From positions 2,611,818 to 2,675,817 of the forward strand of contig NZ_KB900388.1 of assembly GCF_000378825.1 (NCBI RefSeq): a DNA stretch of 64,000 nt, read 5' to 3'. The translations under genes and the position numbers were made by a program. Numbering within the stretch: the first letter of the stretch is position 1; every line of letters starts with the position of its first letter. Source of the DNA: Salinispora vitiensis. Its GTDB lineage: Bacteria > Actinomycetota > Actinomycetes > Mycobacteriales > Micromonosporaceae. Below the pieces are notes generated by a model. It was given only the letters and a program-made list of their open reading frames with translations. It ran no database searches and was not told where the DNA came from. This document shows positions 53,743-63,094 of this stretch, piece by piece.

Positions 53743-54630
53743 TCAGCCCGCGGACATGATCTCCCGCATCAGCCGGGCCGTCTCAGTCGGAGTCTTGCCG
53801 ACCTTGACGCCGACCGCTTCCAGCGCCGTCTTCTTGGCCTCCGCGGTGCCGGCCGAGCCGGAGATGATCGCACCCGCGTGCCCCATTGTCTTCCCGGGCG
53901 GTGCGGTAAATCCAGCGATGTAACCGACCACCGGCTTGGTGACGTTCGCCTTGATGAACTCGGCAGCCCGCTCCTCGGCGTCGCCGCCGATCTCACCGAT
54001 CATGACGATCGCGTCGGTGTCCGGGTCGTCCTCGAACGCGGCCAGCGCATCGATGTGCGTGGTGCCGATGATCGGGTCACCGCCGATGCCGACACAGGTG
54101 GAGAAGCCGATGTCGCGCAGCTCGTACATCATCTGGTAGGTCAGCGTGCCGCTCTTGCTGACCAGGCCGATCCGACCGGTGCCGGTGATGTCGGCCGGGA
54201 TGATGCCGGCGTTGGCGGCGCCCGGCGACACGATTCCCGGGCAGTTCGGCCCGATGATTCGGGTCCGCTCGCCCTGCGCCACGTTGTACGCCCAGAAGGC
54301 GGCGGTGTCGTGCACCGGCACGCCCTCGGTGATCACCACGGCGAGCGAGATGCCGGCGTCGATCGCCTCGATCACCGCACCCTTGGTGAACTGCGGCGGC
54401 ACGAAGATAACCGTCACGTTGGCGCCGGTCTCCCGCATCGCGTCGGCGACGTTCGCGAAGACCGGCAGCTGGGCGCCGTCGAAGTCAACGGTGGTGCCCG
54501 CCTTGCGCGGGTTCACCCCACCGACGATGTCGGTGCCCGCGGCGAGCATCCGCCGGGTGTGCTTGGAACCCTCGGAACCGGTCATCCCCTGCACGATGAC
54601 CTTCGAGTCCTTGGTCAGCCAGATCGCCAT
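53743..54630 (-). CDS. sucD: succinyl-CoA ligase, alpha subunit
   Basis: ADP- or GDP-forming succinyl-CoA synthetase with sucC. The 295-residue protein has the CoA-binding Rossmann start [44 protein letters not shown] and [14 protein letters not shown] follow, with the phospho-His in GHAGAII. It lies 2 bases after sucC. Confidence 0.96.
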   Translation of the reverse strand: MAIWLTKDSKVIVQGMTGSEGSKHTRRMLAAGTDIVGGVNPRKAGTTVDFDGAQLPVFANVADAMRETGANVTVIFVPPQFTKGAVIEAIDAGISLAVVITEGVPVHDTAAFWAYNVAQGERTRIIGPNCPGIVSPGAANAGIIPADITGTGRIGLVSKSGTLTYQMMYELRDIGFSTCVGIGGDPIIGTTHIDALAAFEDDPDTDAIVMIGEIGGDAEERAAEFIKANVTKPVVGYIAGFTAPPGKTMGHAGAIISGSAGTAEAKKTALEAVGVKVGKTPTETARLMREIMSAG

Positions 54631-54632
54631 TG

Positions 54633-55811
54633 TCAGACCCCCGCAGCGGCCAGCTCGGCGGCCCGCTCGGCCGCACCATCCATCGTGTCTACCCGCTGGA
54701 TCAGCGGGTTGTTCGCGCCGTCGAGAATCGCCCGACCGGCCTCCGCGTTGTTGCCGTCCAGGCGGACGACCAGCGGCCTGGTGACCTTCTCACCCCGCTG
54801 CTCGAGCAGGGCCAGCGCCTGCACGATGCCGTTGGCGACCGCGTCGCAGGCGGTGATCCCGCCGAAGACGTTGACGAAGACGCTCTTCACCGCGGGGTCG
54901 GAAAGCACGATCTCGAGGCCGTTGGCCATCACCGCGGCGCTCGCACCGCCACCGATGTCGAGGAAGTTCGCCGGCTTCACGCCGCCGTGCCGCTCACCGG
55001 CGTACGCGACCACGTCAAGGGTCGACATGACCAGTCCGGCGCCGTTGCCGATGATGCCGACCTCACCGTCGAGCTTGACGTAGTTGAGGTCCTTCTCCTT
55101 GGCGGCCTGCTCAAGGGGGTCCACGGCGGCCTGGTCAACCAGCGCCTCGTGGTCCGGGTGCCGGAACGCCGCGTTCTCGTCCAGGCTGATCTTGGCGTCG
55201 AGCAGGAGCAGCCCGCCCTCGGCGGTCTTGGCGAGTGGGTTCACCTCGACCAGCGTCGCGTCCTCGGCGACGAACGCCTGCCACAGGTCCACCGCGATCT
55301 CGACGGCCTGGTCGGCAACCTCGGCCGGGAACCCGGCCTGGGTGACGATCCGCCGGGCCGTCGCCGCGTCCACGCCGACGTTCGCGTCGATCGGCGCCTT
55401 GACGACCTTCTCCGGCGTCTCGGCGGCCACCTGCTCGATGTCCATCCCACCGGCGACACTGGCGATGCAGAGGAAGGTGCGGTTCGCCCGGTCCAACAGG
55501 TAGGAGAAGTAGTACTCCTCGGCCACGTCCGCGGTCACGGTGATCATGACCTTGTGGACGGTGTGCCCCTTGATGTCCATGCCGAGGATGTCGGTGGCCC
55601 GGGCCACCGTCTCCTCCGCGCCCTCGGTCAGCTTCACCCCGCCGGCCTTGCCCCGGCCGCCGACCTTCACCTGCGCCTTGACAACCACCCGACCGCCGAG
55701 GCGTTCGGCGATCGCTCGGGCCTCCTCCGGGGTCGTGGCGACGCCGCCGGCGAGCACGGGCAACCCGTGCCGCTCGAACAGGTCCCGCCCCTGGTACTCG
55801 TACAGGTCCAC
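54633..55811 (-). CDS. sucC: succinyl-CoA ligase, beta subunit
   Basis: The 392-residue protein has an ATP-grasp N-terminus ([39 protein letters not shown]), the metal and nucleotide site [11 protein letters not shown] and [11 protein letters not shown]. The C-terminal ligase domain carries [30 protein letters not shown] and [16 protein letters not shown]. It forms a two-gene operon with sucD. Confidence 0.96.
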   Translation of the reverse strand: MDLYEYQGRDLFERHGLPVLAGGVATTPEEARAIAERLGGRVVVKAQVKVGGRGKAGGVKLTEGAEETVARATDILGMDIKGHTVHKVMITVTADVAEEYYFSYLLDRANRTFLCIASVAGGMDIEQVAAETPEKVVKAPIDANVGVDAATARRIVTQAGFPAEVADQAVEIAVDLWQAFVAEDATLVEVNPLAKTAEGGLLLLDAKISLDENAAFRHPDHEALVDQAAVDPLEQAAKEKDLNYVKLDGEVGIIGNGAGLVMSTLDVVAYAGERHGGVKPANFLDIGGGASAAVMANGLEIVLSDPAVKSVFVNVFGGITACDAVANGIVQALALLEQRGEKVTRPLVVRLDGNNAEAGRAILDGANNPLIQRVDTMDGAAERAAELAAAGV

Positions 55812-56218
55812 GATTGCGCGTCCCGTCCCGTCTCCGCGGCGCGCCGTCGCGCCGCCACCAGCGTATGGAAATCAGTTTGACGCCTGTCATCGGTTGTAAC
55901 AGGCCATTGAAGTCAGCCTAGCGAGGTCGACACCACCAACGACCAAGCGGGTACATGGTGTGCGGTTCTACACAGCTAACTGGCTAGCACCCGCCGTTCG
56001 GCCGAGCGTCAACCTTCCGGACGATGTTTTCCCCGGCACGTAACCCCGGGGGTCAGGCCTCGTTGAGTCAGATGTCAAAGCGCTGAACAGCGCGGCGACG
56101 AGACGGCCGATGCCCTGTCGGTCGAGGGGTGGCGGCGGGGCATCGTGCATAGAGAGGCCGGGCGTGTGAGGGGTGCGTCCGGCCTCTCCCCCTGCCCGTG
56201 AAATCCCCGGGCCGATCG
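55812..56218. other. intergenic region between sucC and the B12-binding gene
   Basis: No gene seen. It should hold the sucCD promoter (minus strand) and, at its right end, the terminator of the minus-strand B12-binding gene. Confidence 0.4.
56152..56188 (-). terminator. hairpin after B12-binding gene
   Basis: GAGAGGCCGG and CCGGCCTCTC form a perfect 10-bp stem with a 17-base loop, 31 bases past the stop of the gene ending at 56219. Confidence 0.55.
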
Positions 56219-56623
56219 TCAGGCGACGGCCTGCGCCACGTTCTGCCGAACCCAGTCCACGATCGACCCCGTGGTGGCCCCCGGCGTGAAAATCTTGGCT
56301 ACGCCTATCTGCTGCAGTTCCGGGATATCAGTGTCCGGGATGATGCCCCCGCCAAAGACGACGATGTCTCGCGCGTCCCGCTCGGCAAGGAGCTCCAACA
56401 CCCGCCGGAAAAGGGTCATGTGGGCCCCGGACAGAACGGAAAGTCCGACCGCGTCGGCGTCCTCCTGGATCGCGGTCTCCACAATCTGCTCCGGGGTCTG
56501 ATGCAGACCGGTGTAGATGACTTCCATCCCGGCGTCCCGGAGGGCACGCGCGACGACCTTTGCGCCGCGGTCATGGCCGTCCAGGCCCGGCTTGGCGACG
56601 ACGACCCGAACACGAGAGCTCAT
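56219..56623 (-). CDS. stand-alone cobalamin-binding protein, acyl-CoA mutase small-subunit type
   Basis: The 134-residue protein is a B12-binding Rossmann domain. The cobalt-ligating motif [22 protein letters not shown] holds D-x-H-x-x-G (in two parts here), followed by [24 protein letters not shown] and [15 protein letters not shown]. This matches the C-terminal domain of methylmalonyl-CoA mutase or the small subunit of isobutyryl-type mutases. The ATG at 56623 has GAAAGGGA upstream. The large subunit must be elsewhere in the genome. Confidence 0.92.
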   Translation of the reverse strand: MSSRVRVVVAKPGLDGHDRGAKVVARALRDAGMEVIYTGLHQTPEQIVETAIQEDADAVGLSVLSGAHMTLFRRVLELLAERDARDIVVFGGGIIPDTDIPELQQIGVAKIFTPGATTGSIVDWVRQNVAQAVA

Positions 56624-57042
56624 CTGCGCATCCCTTTCACCGACTCCGCGGCTTGACCTTAACGAACGGTAACCCGACCGGTCCGGGCCGCGGAATCCGG
56701 GCCGCCGAACACCCCCGCCACCTCGGCGCCCACCCACCCATCGGAGAACCGGGGGCACCCGAGTCAGTCAAGTCGGACGGCTCCACCTTTCGGTCACCCT
56801 ACGCGACGAACAGGATGAGATTGCGGACACCTTCCCCGGCCTAGCCCCAGGACAATAGTGGATACAAACGGACAGAACAGCACACCAATTTAGCGATGCG
56901 GCTTGTGACGGACGTGGTGGTTGGTTACCGTGTCCAACGGTTGTCATCAGGTCCATGGACGGGTGACGACGCGGTCGGCGGAGTTCACCCAGCTTCGCGA
57001 ACCCGCCCGATCGCCTCGATACCCCGACAACGGAGGGTGTGC
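56624..57042. other. intergenic region between B12-binding gene and M23 peptidase
   Basis: Divergent promoters for both genes are expected in about 420 bp. No conserved riboswitch could be recognised; the long leader of the M23 gene contains GGGTGACG and GTTCACCC, which may pair, but no family can be assigned. Confidence 0.35.
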
Positions 57043-57756
57043 GTGCGCCAGCGCCTGTCGTCTGAGCCCGATAGATATCGCGGCCGCCGCCGCGTACCCA
57101 CCCCACCGCGGAGCCGCTACGCCGCAGTCGTTACCACCGCCCTCGTCGGCGCCAGCGGGGTCGCCCTCTTCGCCGGCAGCGCCCTACCCGACGCCAAGAG
57201 CGTCAGCCCGACGGTACTGGACGAACTCAAGGCGGCTTCCGCGCTGAGCGAGGACGCCGCGGAGCGCGCCGACGCCGCCAACCGCTCGTCGCGGGGCGGC
57301 GAGCGATTCAGCTCGACGGCGGAGACCGGAGTCTGGTGCCTCCCGCTCAAGGACTACGAGTTCAACTCCCCGTACGGCGTACAGGGTGAAGAGCTGCACA
57401 CCGGCGTGGACCTAGTCGCCCCAGAAGGCACCCCCTACGTCTCCGTCCATGACGGCACCGTCACCAAGGCCGGCTGGTTCGGCGGCTACGGCTACACGGT
57501 GATCGTCGCGCACGCCGACGGCAGCGAGGCCATCTACGGACACTCCTCCACCCTCAGCGTGCAGGAGGGACAGCAGGTCAAAGCCGGCGACCAGCTCGGC
57601 CTAGTCGGCAACACCGGCCTCTCCTACGGCTCCCACCTACACCTTGAGGTCCATGTCAAGGGCGAACCGCTCGACCCGGTGCCCTGGCTGATGGAGCGCG
57701 GAGTGGACATCAAACTCCAGATGGAACCTTTCTACAGCGACGTAGCCACACCCTGA
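57043..57756 (+). CDS. M23-family metallopeptidase
   Basis: Exported peptidoglycan endopeptidase of 237 residues with a basic front and signal anchor (YAAVVTTALVGASGVALFAGSALP). An Ala/Glu/Asp-rich stalk and a C-terminal M23 domain follow. Zinc ligands lie in LHTGVDLVAP (His, Asp) and GSHLHLEVHV (second His of HLH), with the YGHSS loop between. The GTG at 57043 follows GGAGGG. It ends at a textbook terminator and is followed by a second M23 gene. Confidence 0.88.
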   Translation: MRQRLSSEPDRYRGRRRVPTPPRSRYAAVVTTALVGASGVALFAGSALPDAKSVSPTVLDELKAASALSEDAAERADAANRSSRGGERFSSTAETGVWCLPLKDYEFNSPYGVQGEELHTGVDLVAPEGTPYVSVHDGTVTKAGWFGGYGYTVIVAHADGSEAIYGHSSTLSVQEGQQVKAGDQLGLVGNTGLSYGSHLHLEVHVKGEPLDPVPWLMERGVDIKLQMEPFYSDVATP

Positions 57757-57776
57757 CGCTGTGTCATGCCCTACTG

Positions 57777-57812
57777 CCGCCCGGATCGAAGGATCCGGGC
57801 GGTTTTCTCTCT
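57777..57812 (+). terminator. rho-independent terminator
   Basis: CCGCCCGGATC and GATCCGGGCGG form an 11-bp stem around GAAG, followed by TTTTCTCTCT. Confidence 0.9.
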
Positions 57813-58029
57813 CCACCAGCTGGCGAAGGTGTTTGGGGTCACCTCCAGTGGTGTGACTGGCCCCACACCCGAGCCGGGTCACTGCCGCCGCTATTCGTGA
57901 CACGGGCCGACATAGCTCCGACGATCGCACCGGACCGCGCCCGCCCGCGGGCCCCTCGTCTCCGGCCGGCTCCGGACGGACCTCAGGATGTCGAGGGTCA
58001 TGTGTCCCTACGAGCAGTGAAGGTCCGCT

Positions 58030-58872
58030 GTGCAGAACGACACCTCCCGCTCGCGCCGGAACACCGCCCGGGCCCGCCACCGGCGACCGATCAACACCCG
58101 AGGTCGCGTACTGCGGGTCACGGCCGCGGTAGCCGGACTCGCCCTCGCCGGAGTCGCGGCAACAGCAATCGTCGGCGACGCCCAGGACGCCACACCGAAC
58201 GATGCTGTCCACGTCGACCTGCGGGCCCAGGCCGAGGCCCGGGCCCAGGCCGAGGCACGGGCCCAGGCCGAGGCCGCCGCCCGCGCCGAAGCCGCCGCTG
58301 AAGCCGAGGCCGCCGCCCGCACTGCGGCGGCCGCCCGCGCCGATCGGTCCGCCCGAAAATCGGCGAGCAGCAGTCCGAGTGCCAGCGCCTCGGCGAGCCC
58401 CACGGCGCGGCCCTCGGCCAGCACGGCACCGCCGAAGGTGACAGCCAAGCCGACAACGACCGCGTCGACACCGACCTGGATCATCCCCATGGCCGATGCC
58501 GCCATCACCTCCTGCTACGGCCCCCGGGGAGGAATTCTGCACGCCGGCATCGACTTCGCCCTGCCCGCCGGCACCCCAGTCCGCGCCGCTTTCGGCGGCA
58601 CCGTGACGAAGGCCGGCGACGCCGGTGACGGGTACGGCATCTCGGTCGTCATCGACCACGGCAACGGATACCTGACCCACTACGCCCACCTGAGCACCGC
58701 GAAGGTGAGCGTCGGCGACCCGGTCGACACCGGTGACACCATCGGCTTGGAGGGCTCCACCGGCGACTCCACCGGCCCGCACCTGCACTTCGAGGTGCAT
58801 CAGGGCCAGCTGTGGAACCAGATCGACCCGGCGCCGTTCCTCCGTGAACGCGGCATCGACGTGGCCTGCTGA
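58030..58872 (+). CDS. M23-family metallopeptidase with Ala/Glu coiled stalk
   Basis: Peptidoglycan endopeptidase of 280 residues. A basic cytoplasmic front precedes a membrane anchor (VLRVTAAVAGLALAGVAATAIVG). A repetitive helical stalk made of AQAEAR and AEAAAR units (residues about 63-110) and a Ser/Thr/Pro linker follow. The M23 domain has ligands in LHAGIDFALP, YAHLS and GPHLHFEVH. The GTG at 58030 has only a weak ribosome site. The stalk probably spans part of the cell wall. Confidence 0.88.
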   Translation: MQNDTSRSRRNTARARHRRPINTRGRVLRVTAAVAGLALAGVAATAIVGDAQDATPNDAVHVDLRAQAEARAQAEARAQAEAAARAEAAAEAEAAARTAAAARADRSARKSASSSPSASASASPTARPSASTAPPKVTAKPTTTASTPTWIIPMADAAITSCYGPRGGILHAGIDFALPAGTPVRAAFGGTVTKAGDAGDGYGISVVIDHGNGYLTHYAHLSTAKVSVGDPVDTGDTIGLEGSTGDSTGPHLHFEVHQGQLWNQIDPAPFLRERGIDVAC

Positions 58873-58923
58873 CCGAACGCCTCCCGGGGGCGACGGCGAC
58901 CGAACAGCGCCCGGGCCGTCCGC

Positions 58924-61311
58924 TCAGAGTCGATCGATCGGTGCGTGTCGGAGCACCAGCCAGACCGTCTGGTCGCCGAAGTCGATCTGGGCACGGGCGC
59001 CAGGGCCATGCCCCTCCACCGCGAGCACCCGACCCAGCCCGTACCGCTGGTGATTGACCCGGTCCCCGACCGCGACCCGCGGGGGCGCCGACGGCAACTC
59101 GCTGGCCGTGGCGAGGCGGCTACCGTCCACGCCGAGCCGACGGGCCAGCTGCGTGGCCTTCGGTGTGCCCCCGGTGAAGCCGCCCGGCCCCCGGTCCGCG
59201 CGACCGCCCACGCCCCCACCGCCGCCGGCCCACGAGGTGTACGAGCCCTCGGTGCGCTCCCAGCGCACCAACTCCACGGGCAGCTCCGCGAGAAACCGGG
59301 ACGGTGCGTTGTAGGCCGGCTGGCCCCACGCCGAGCGGGTGACCGCCCGGGACAGGTAGAGCCGCTGCCGGGCCCGGGTGATCCCCACGTACGCCAGGCG
59401 CCGCTCCTCCTCCAGCTCGTGGTTGTCGCCGAAGGTGCGGGCGTGCGGGAAGACCCCGTCCTCCAAACCGGTCAGGAACACCACCGGGAACTCCAGCCCT
59501 TTGGCGGTGTGCAGCGTCATCAGGGTGACCACCCCCTGGTGCTCCGGGTCGTCGGCGGGCAACTGGTCCGCGTCAGCCACCAGCGCGACCTGCTCCAGGA
59601 AGCCGGCGACGGTGGCTCGCTCGCCCTCCTCGCCCAGGCCCTCCACCCGCTCTGTGTATTCCCGGGCCACGCTGACCAGCTCCTGGAGGTTGTCGACCCG
59701 GCCGGCATCCTGCGGGTCCAGGCTCTCCTCCAGCTCGGTCAGGTACCCCGACCGGTTCAGCAACGCCTCCAGCACCTCCTCGGGTGCGCTGGTCTCCGCG
59801 ACCTCCCGGGCACCGTCGAGCAGCGCGATGAACTCCGCGATGCCGTTCGCCGCCCGGGTGGAGATGCCCGGCGCGTCCTTGGCCCGGCGCAGGGCCGCGC
59901 CGAATGAGATCCGGTCCCGACTGGCCAGCGCCTCGACGCACGCCTCGGCGCGTTCCCCGATGCCCCGGCGGGGAGTGTTCAACACCCGACGAAGGCTGAC
60001 CGTGTCATCCTCGTTGACCAACGCCCGCAGGTAGGCCAGGGCGTCCCGGACCTCCTTCCGCTCGTAGAAGCGGACCCCGCCGACGACCTTGTAGGGGAGG
60101 CCGACGCGGATGAACACCTCCTCGAAGACCCGGGACTGGGCGTTGGTGCGATAGAAGACCGCCACGTCCCCCGGCCGGGTGTCGCCGTCGTCCACGAGCC
60201 GGTCGATCTCCCGGGCGACCCAGTCGGCCTCGGTGTGCTCGGTGTCGGCGACGTAGCCGACGATCGGGTCACCGGTCCCGGCCTCGCTCCAGAGCCGCTT
60301 GGGCTTACGGGAGGTGTTTCGGTCGATCACGGCGTTGGCCGCGTTCAGGATGGTCTGGGTGGAGCGGTAGTTCTGTTCCAGCAGGATTGTCCGGGCATCG
60401 CGGAAGTCCCGCTCGAACTCCAGGATGTTGCGGATCGTCGCGCCCCGAAACGCGTAGATCGACTGGTCGGCGTCGCCGACCACGCAGAGCTCCGCCGGGT
60501 CGAGCCCGTCGGTACCCGACACCAGCTCCTTGATCAACACGTACTGGGCGTGGTTGGTGTCCTGATACTCGTCAACCAGCACGTGCCGGAACCGACGCCG
60601 GTAGGTCTCCGCGACGTGCGGATGCGACTGGAGCAGGTGCACCGTGGTCATGATCAGATCGTCGAAGTCCAGCGCGTGCGCCTCCCGGAGCCGCCGCTGA
60701 TAGAGCGCGTACGCCTCGGCGAGCGCCCGCTCGTTCGGCCCCTTGGCCCGGGCGGCGAACTCCTCGGGGTCAACCAGCTCGTTCTTCAGGTTGGAGACCT
60801 GGGCGGCCAGCCCCCGCGCCGGGTAGCGCTTCGGGTCGAGGTCCAGCTCCCGGGTGACCAGCTGCATCAGCCGACGGGAGTCGTCGGCGTCATAGATCGA
60901 GAAGGTCGATTTCAAACCGGCGTGCTCGTGCTCGGCCCGCAGGATGCGGACGCACGCGGAGTGGAAGGTCGAGACCCACATCAACCGAGCACGGGGCCCG
61001 ACCAGCTGGGCCACCCGCTCCTTCATCTCGCCCGCGGCCTTGTTGGTGAAGGTGATGGCGATGATCTCGCCTGGATGCACCTGTCGCTCCGCGAGCAGGT
61101 AGGCGATCCGATGGGTTAGCACCCGGGTCTTGCCGGAGCCGGCCCCGGCCACGATGAGCAGCGGTGACCCGGCGTGGGTGACCGCCTCCCGCTGGGGGCC
61201 GTTCAGCCCGTTGAGCAGCGCCTGCGGGTCGAGGCGCACCGGAGTGGGCCGGCGCGGCGGAGCAGGGTCGGGCGCGGACGAGGGCACGGGGAGGTCAAAG
61301 AGAGGATGCAT
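58924..61311 (-). CDS. pcrA: UvrD/PcrA-type DNA helicase
   Basis: A 3'-5' SF1 helicase for nucleotide-excision repair and replication restart. The 795-residue protein has the Q motif LNGPQREAV, motif I AGAGSGKT, motif II DEYQDTN, motif III VVGDADQSIYAFRGA and motif IV NYRSTQTIL. Motif V is LMTLHTAKGLEFPVVFL and motif VI VGITRARQRLYLSRA. The C-terminus carries a Gly-rich linker and a Tudor-like end (VNHQRYGLGRVLAVEG). The ATG at 61311 starts in a short Pro-rich leader. Confidence 0.96.
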   Translation of the reverse strand: MHPLFDLPVPSSAPDPAPPRRPTPVRLDPQALLNGLNGPQREAVTHAGSPLLIVAGAGSGKTRVLTHRIAYLLAERQVHPGEIIAITFTNKAAGEMKERVAQLVGPRARLMWVSTFHSACVRILRAEHEHAGLKSTFSIYDADDSRRLMQLVTRELDLDPKRYPARGLAAQVSNLKNELVDPEEFAARAKGPNERALAEAYALYQRRLREAHALDFDDLIMTTVHLLQSHPHVAETYRRRFRHVLVDEYQDTNHAQYVLIKELVSGTDGLDPAELCVVGDADQSIYAFRGATIRNILEFERDFRDARTILLEQNYRSTQTILNAANAVIDRNTSRKPKRLWSEAGTGDPIVGYVADTEHTEADWVAREIDRLVDDGDTRPGDVAVFYRTNAQSRVFEEVFIRVGLPYKVVGGVRFYERKEVRDALAYLRALVNEDDTVSLRRVLNTPRRGIGERAEACVEALASRDRISFGAALRRAKDAPGISTRAANGIAEFIALLDGAREVAETSAPEEVLEALLNRSGYLTELEESLDPQDAGRVDNLQELVSVAREYTERVEGLGEEGERATVAGFLEQVALVADADQLPADDPEHQGVVTLMTLHTAKGLEFPVVFLTGLEDGVFPHARTFGDNHELEEERRLAYVGITRARQRLYLSRAVTRSAWGQPAYNAPSRFLAELPVELVRWERTEGSYTSWAGGGGGVGGRADRGPGGFTGGTPKATQLARRLGVDGSRLATASELPSAPPRVAVGDRVNHQRYGLGRVLAVEGHGPGARAQIDFGDQTVWLVLRHAPIDRL

Positions 61312-61470
61312 CGCACGGCGAGTCTATGCCGTCGCCCCGACGAATCTCTTCGGCCACGGCCCGGATGTGTACGACGGCGCGCGACCACAGCCCTGCCCGG
61401 CGCACGGCGCGCTCGCCCGCCCCGGATCCTCCCCCGCCGGTGGCACCGGCCTCCCTGGTCCGGGCCTTCC

Positions 61471-61499
61471 TTGCGCCGCCAGGCGGGAGCGGGCATACT
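61471..61499 (+). promoter_or_regulatory. probable promoter of the leader peptide-chorismate mutase transcript
   Basis: TTGCGC (61471-61476) and CATACT (61494-61499) are spaced 17 bp. The predicted start of transcription, about 7 bases on, coincides with the GTG at 61507, giving a leaderless mRNA. Confidence 0.5.
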
Positions 61500-61506
61500 C
61501 TGACCC

Positions 61507-61572
61507 GTGTTCGATCAGCGCGACTACTTTTACTACGGCCCGGAGAGTCCGGTAGCCGTAGGTCACGCCTGA
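61507..61572 (+). CDS. aromatic-rich leader peptide
   Basis: The 21-codon frame VFDQRDYFYYGPESPVAVGHA, opened by GTG, has the run Tyr-Phe-Tyr-Tyr at codons 7-10 and an extra Phe at codon 2; one Phe codon is the rare TTT. No ribosome site precedes it, but the promoter places the mRNA start at the GTG. It ends 13 bases before a strong terminator in front of chorismate mutase, the first enzyme of the Phe/Tyr branch. Reads as a translated sensor for Phe/Tyr supply. Confidence 0.65.
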   Translation: MFDQRDYFYYGPESPVAVGHA

Positions 61573-61625
61573 TCAACCAAGACCTACGAAAAGGCCCCGG
61601 GCTCGCGAGCCCGGGGCCTTTTCGT
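61533..61625 (+). promoter_or_regulatory. putative Phe/Tyr attenuator
   Basis: Three exclusive pairings can be drawn. Pause hairpin: CTACGGC (61533-61539) with GCCGTAG (61555-61561), plus inner CCGGA/TCCGG. Antiterminator: GAGTCCGG (61545-61552) with CCGGGCTC (61597-61604), 8 bp with one G-U. Terminator: the palindrome 61586-61625. The first arm begins in the final Tyr codon, so a ribosome stalled on Tyr would open the pause hairpin and allow the antiterminator. Confidence 0.6.
61586..61625 (+). terminator. 40-bp perfect palindrome, attenuator terminator
   Basis: Each arm is 20 bp: an A-rich outer part (ACGAAAAGG) and the G+C core CCCCGGGCTCG. The 3' arm ends in CCTTTTCGT, a U run directly after the stem. 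It lies between the leader peptide and chorismate mutase, 45 bases before its start. Confidence 0.8.
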
Positions 61626-61669
61626 CTCGGGATCCGGGCACCAGCGCCCGACACCCGAAGGGTACGACG

Positions 61670-62008
61670 ATGATGACAGGCGTGGCGAAGCAGAACGGCA
61701 GCACGGACGGAACGAGTGGCGCGGCGGGCACTGACGACCGCGACGCCGGCACGAAGGAGCCGTTGGCCGCAGCGCAGATCGCAGATATCCGGCAGCGGAT
61801 CGACGAGATCGACGGCACTCTGATCGACCTCTGGCAGGAGCGGGCCCGGCTCTCCCGGCAGGTCGGCGTGACCCGGATGGCCTCCGGCGGCACCCGCTTG
61901 GTGCTCTCCCGGGAGCAGGAGATCCTGGAACGCTTCCGCTCCGCGCTGGGGGCGGACGGTACCCAGGTCGCCCTCCTGCTGCTTCGCGCCGGTCGTGGCC
62001 CGCTCTGA
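61670..62008 (+). CDS. chorismate mutase (AroQ class)
   Basis: Converts chorismate to prephenate for Phe and Tyr synthesis. The 112-residue protein is all-helical. The first helix IADIRQRIDEIDGTLIDLWQERARLSRQVG (30 residues in all) includes the active-site Arg and the Lys/Arg position. RLVLSREQEILERFR follows. The N-terminal 35 residues are a charged extension. ATG at 61670 (or 61673) with GAAGGG upstream. Expression is probably governed by the preceding leader and terminator. Confidence 0.88.
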   Translation: MMTGVAKQNGSTDGTSGAAGTDDRDAGTKEPLAAAQIADIRQRIDEIDGTLIDLWQERARLSRQVGVTRMASGGTRLVLSREQEILERFRSALGADGTQVALLLLRAGRGPL

Positions 62009-62034
62009 TCCGGCCGCCCGGTAGCCGAAACAGG

Positions 62035-62070
62035 ACCGGGGCGTCGGCCAGGAATGGCCAACGCCCCGGT
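62035..62070. terminator. bidirectional hairpin
   Basis: ACCGGGGCGT with ACGCCCCGGT, then after one mismatch GGCCA with TGGCC, loop GGAA. It lies between convergent chorismate mutase and dppF-like genes. Confidence 0.65.
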
Positions 62071-62083
62071 CACCGTAGGGCTG

Positions 62084-63094
62084 CTACCGCTGCGCGTGCA
62101 CCACGTCCCGAACCTCGGCGAAGTGGCAGGCGCTCGGGTGGGCCGAACTCTGCCGGACGGCCAGCGCCGGCTCCTGCTGGGCGCAGATCTCCTGCGCCTT
62201 CCAGCAGCGGGTCCGGAACCGGCAGCCGGAGGGCGGGTTGGCCGGCGACGGAACATCACCGGTCAGCACGATCTGGTCCCGCATACCCCGCAGCTTCGGA
62301 TCCGGCACCGGCACCGCCGAGAGCAGCGCCTGCGTGTACGGGTGGGTGGGGTTCTCGTAGATCTGGTCCTCGGTGCCGACCTCAACGACCCGACCGAGGT
62401 ACATCACCGCGACCCGGTCGGCGATGTGCCGAACCACGGACAGATCGTGTGCGATGAAGATGTACGACAGCCCCAACTCGTCCTGAAGCTTCTCCAGCAG
62501 GTTGATCACCTGCGCCTGGATCGACACGTCCAGGGCGGAGACCGGCTCATCACACAAGATGATCTCCGGGTTGAGCGCCAGGGCACGGGCGATACCGATG
62601 CGCTGGCGCTGGCCGCCGGAGAACTGGTGCGGGTACCGGTTGATGTGATCGGGGTTCAGGCCGACCAGATCCAGCAGCTCCTGCACCCGGGCCCGCCGCT
62701 TGGGCTTCGCCAACACCTCGGGGTGCACCTCGAACGGCTCGCCGACGATGTCGCCGACGGTCATCCGCGGGTTCAGGGACGTGTACGGATCCTGCATCAC
62801 CAGCTGGATGTTGCGTCGGCCACGACGCCGCTCGGCACCACCGACCTTCGCCATGTTCCGGCCCTGCACGAACAGGTCACCAGAGGTCGGCGTCTCCAGC
62901 CCCACCAACATCCGGGCCAGGGTCGACTTGCCGCAGCCGGACTCGCCGACGATGCCGAGGGTCTCGCCCCGGCGCAGCTGCAGGTTGATCCCATCGACCG
63001 CGCGGACCGCACCGATCTGCCGCTTGAAGAGGATCCCCTGGGTGAGCGGGAAGTGCTTCACCAGGTCACGGGCCTCAAGCACGATGTCAGACAT
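62084..63094 (-). CDS. peptide ABC transporter ATP-binding protein, DppF-like (second system)
   Basis: ATPase of 336 residues, close to the DppF at 44918. Walker A is GESGCGKS, the Q-loop is [12 protein letters not shown], the signature is FSGGQRQR, Walker B is [12 protein letters not shown] and the Cys cluster is [14 protein letters not shown]. Its start overlaps the end of the following DppD-like gene by 8 bases. It is the last gene of a second peptide-uptake operon entering from the right. Confidence 0.93.
   Translation of the reverse strand: MSDIVLEARDLVKHFPLTQGILFKRQIGAVRAVDGINLQLRRGETLGIVGESGCGKSTLARMLVGLETPTSGDLFVQGRNMAKVGGAERRRGRRNIQLVMQDPYTSLNPRMTVGDIVGEPFEVHPEVLAKPKRRARVQELLDLVGLNPDHINRYPHQFSGGQRQRIGIARALALNPEIILCDEPVSALDVSIQAQVINLLEKLQDELGLSYIFIAHDLSVVRHIADRVAVMYLGRVVEVGTEDQIYENPTHPYTQALLSAVPVPDPKLRGMRDQIVLTGDVPSPANPPSGCRFRTRCWKAQEICAQQEPALAVRQSSAHPSACHFAEVRDVVHAQR

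Noticed and set aside
56760..57042. ydaO-type riboswitch before the M23 gene
   Set aside because: Cell-wall hydrolase genes often have one in actinomycetes, but the characteristic conserved boxes were not found here.
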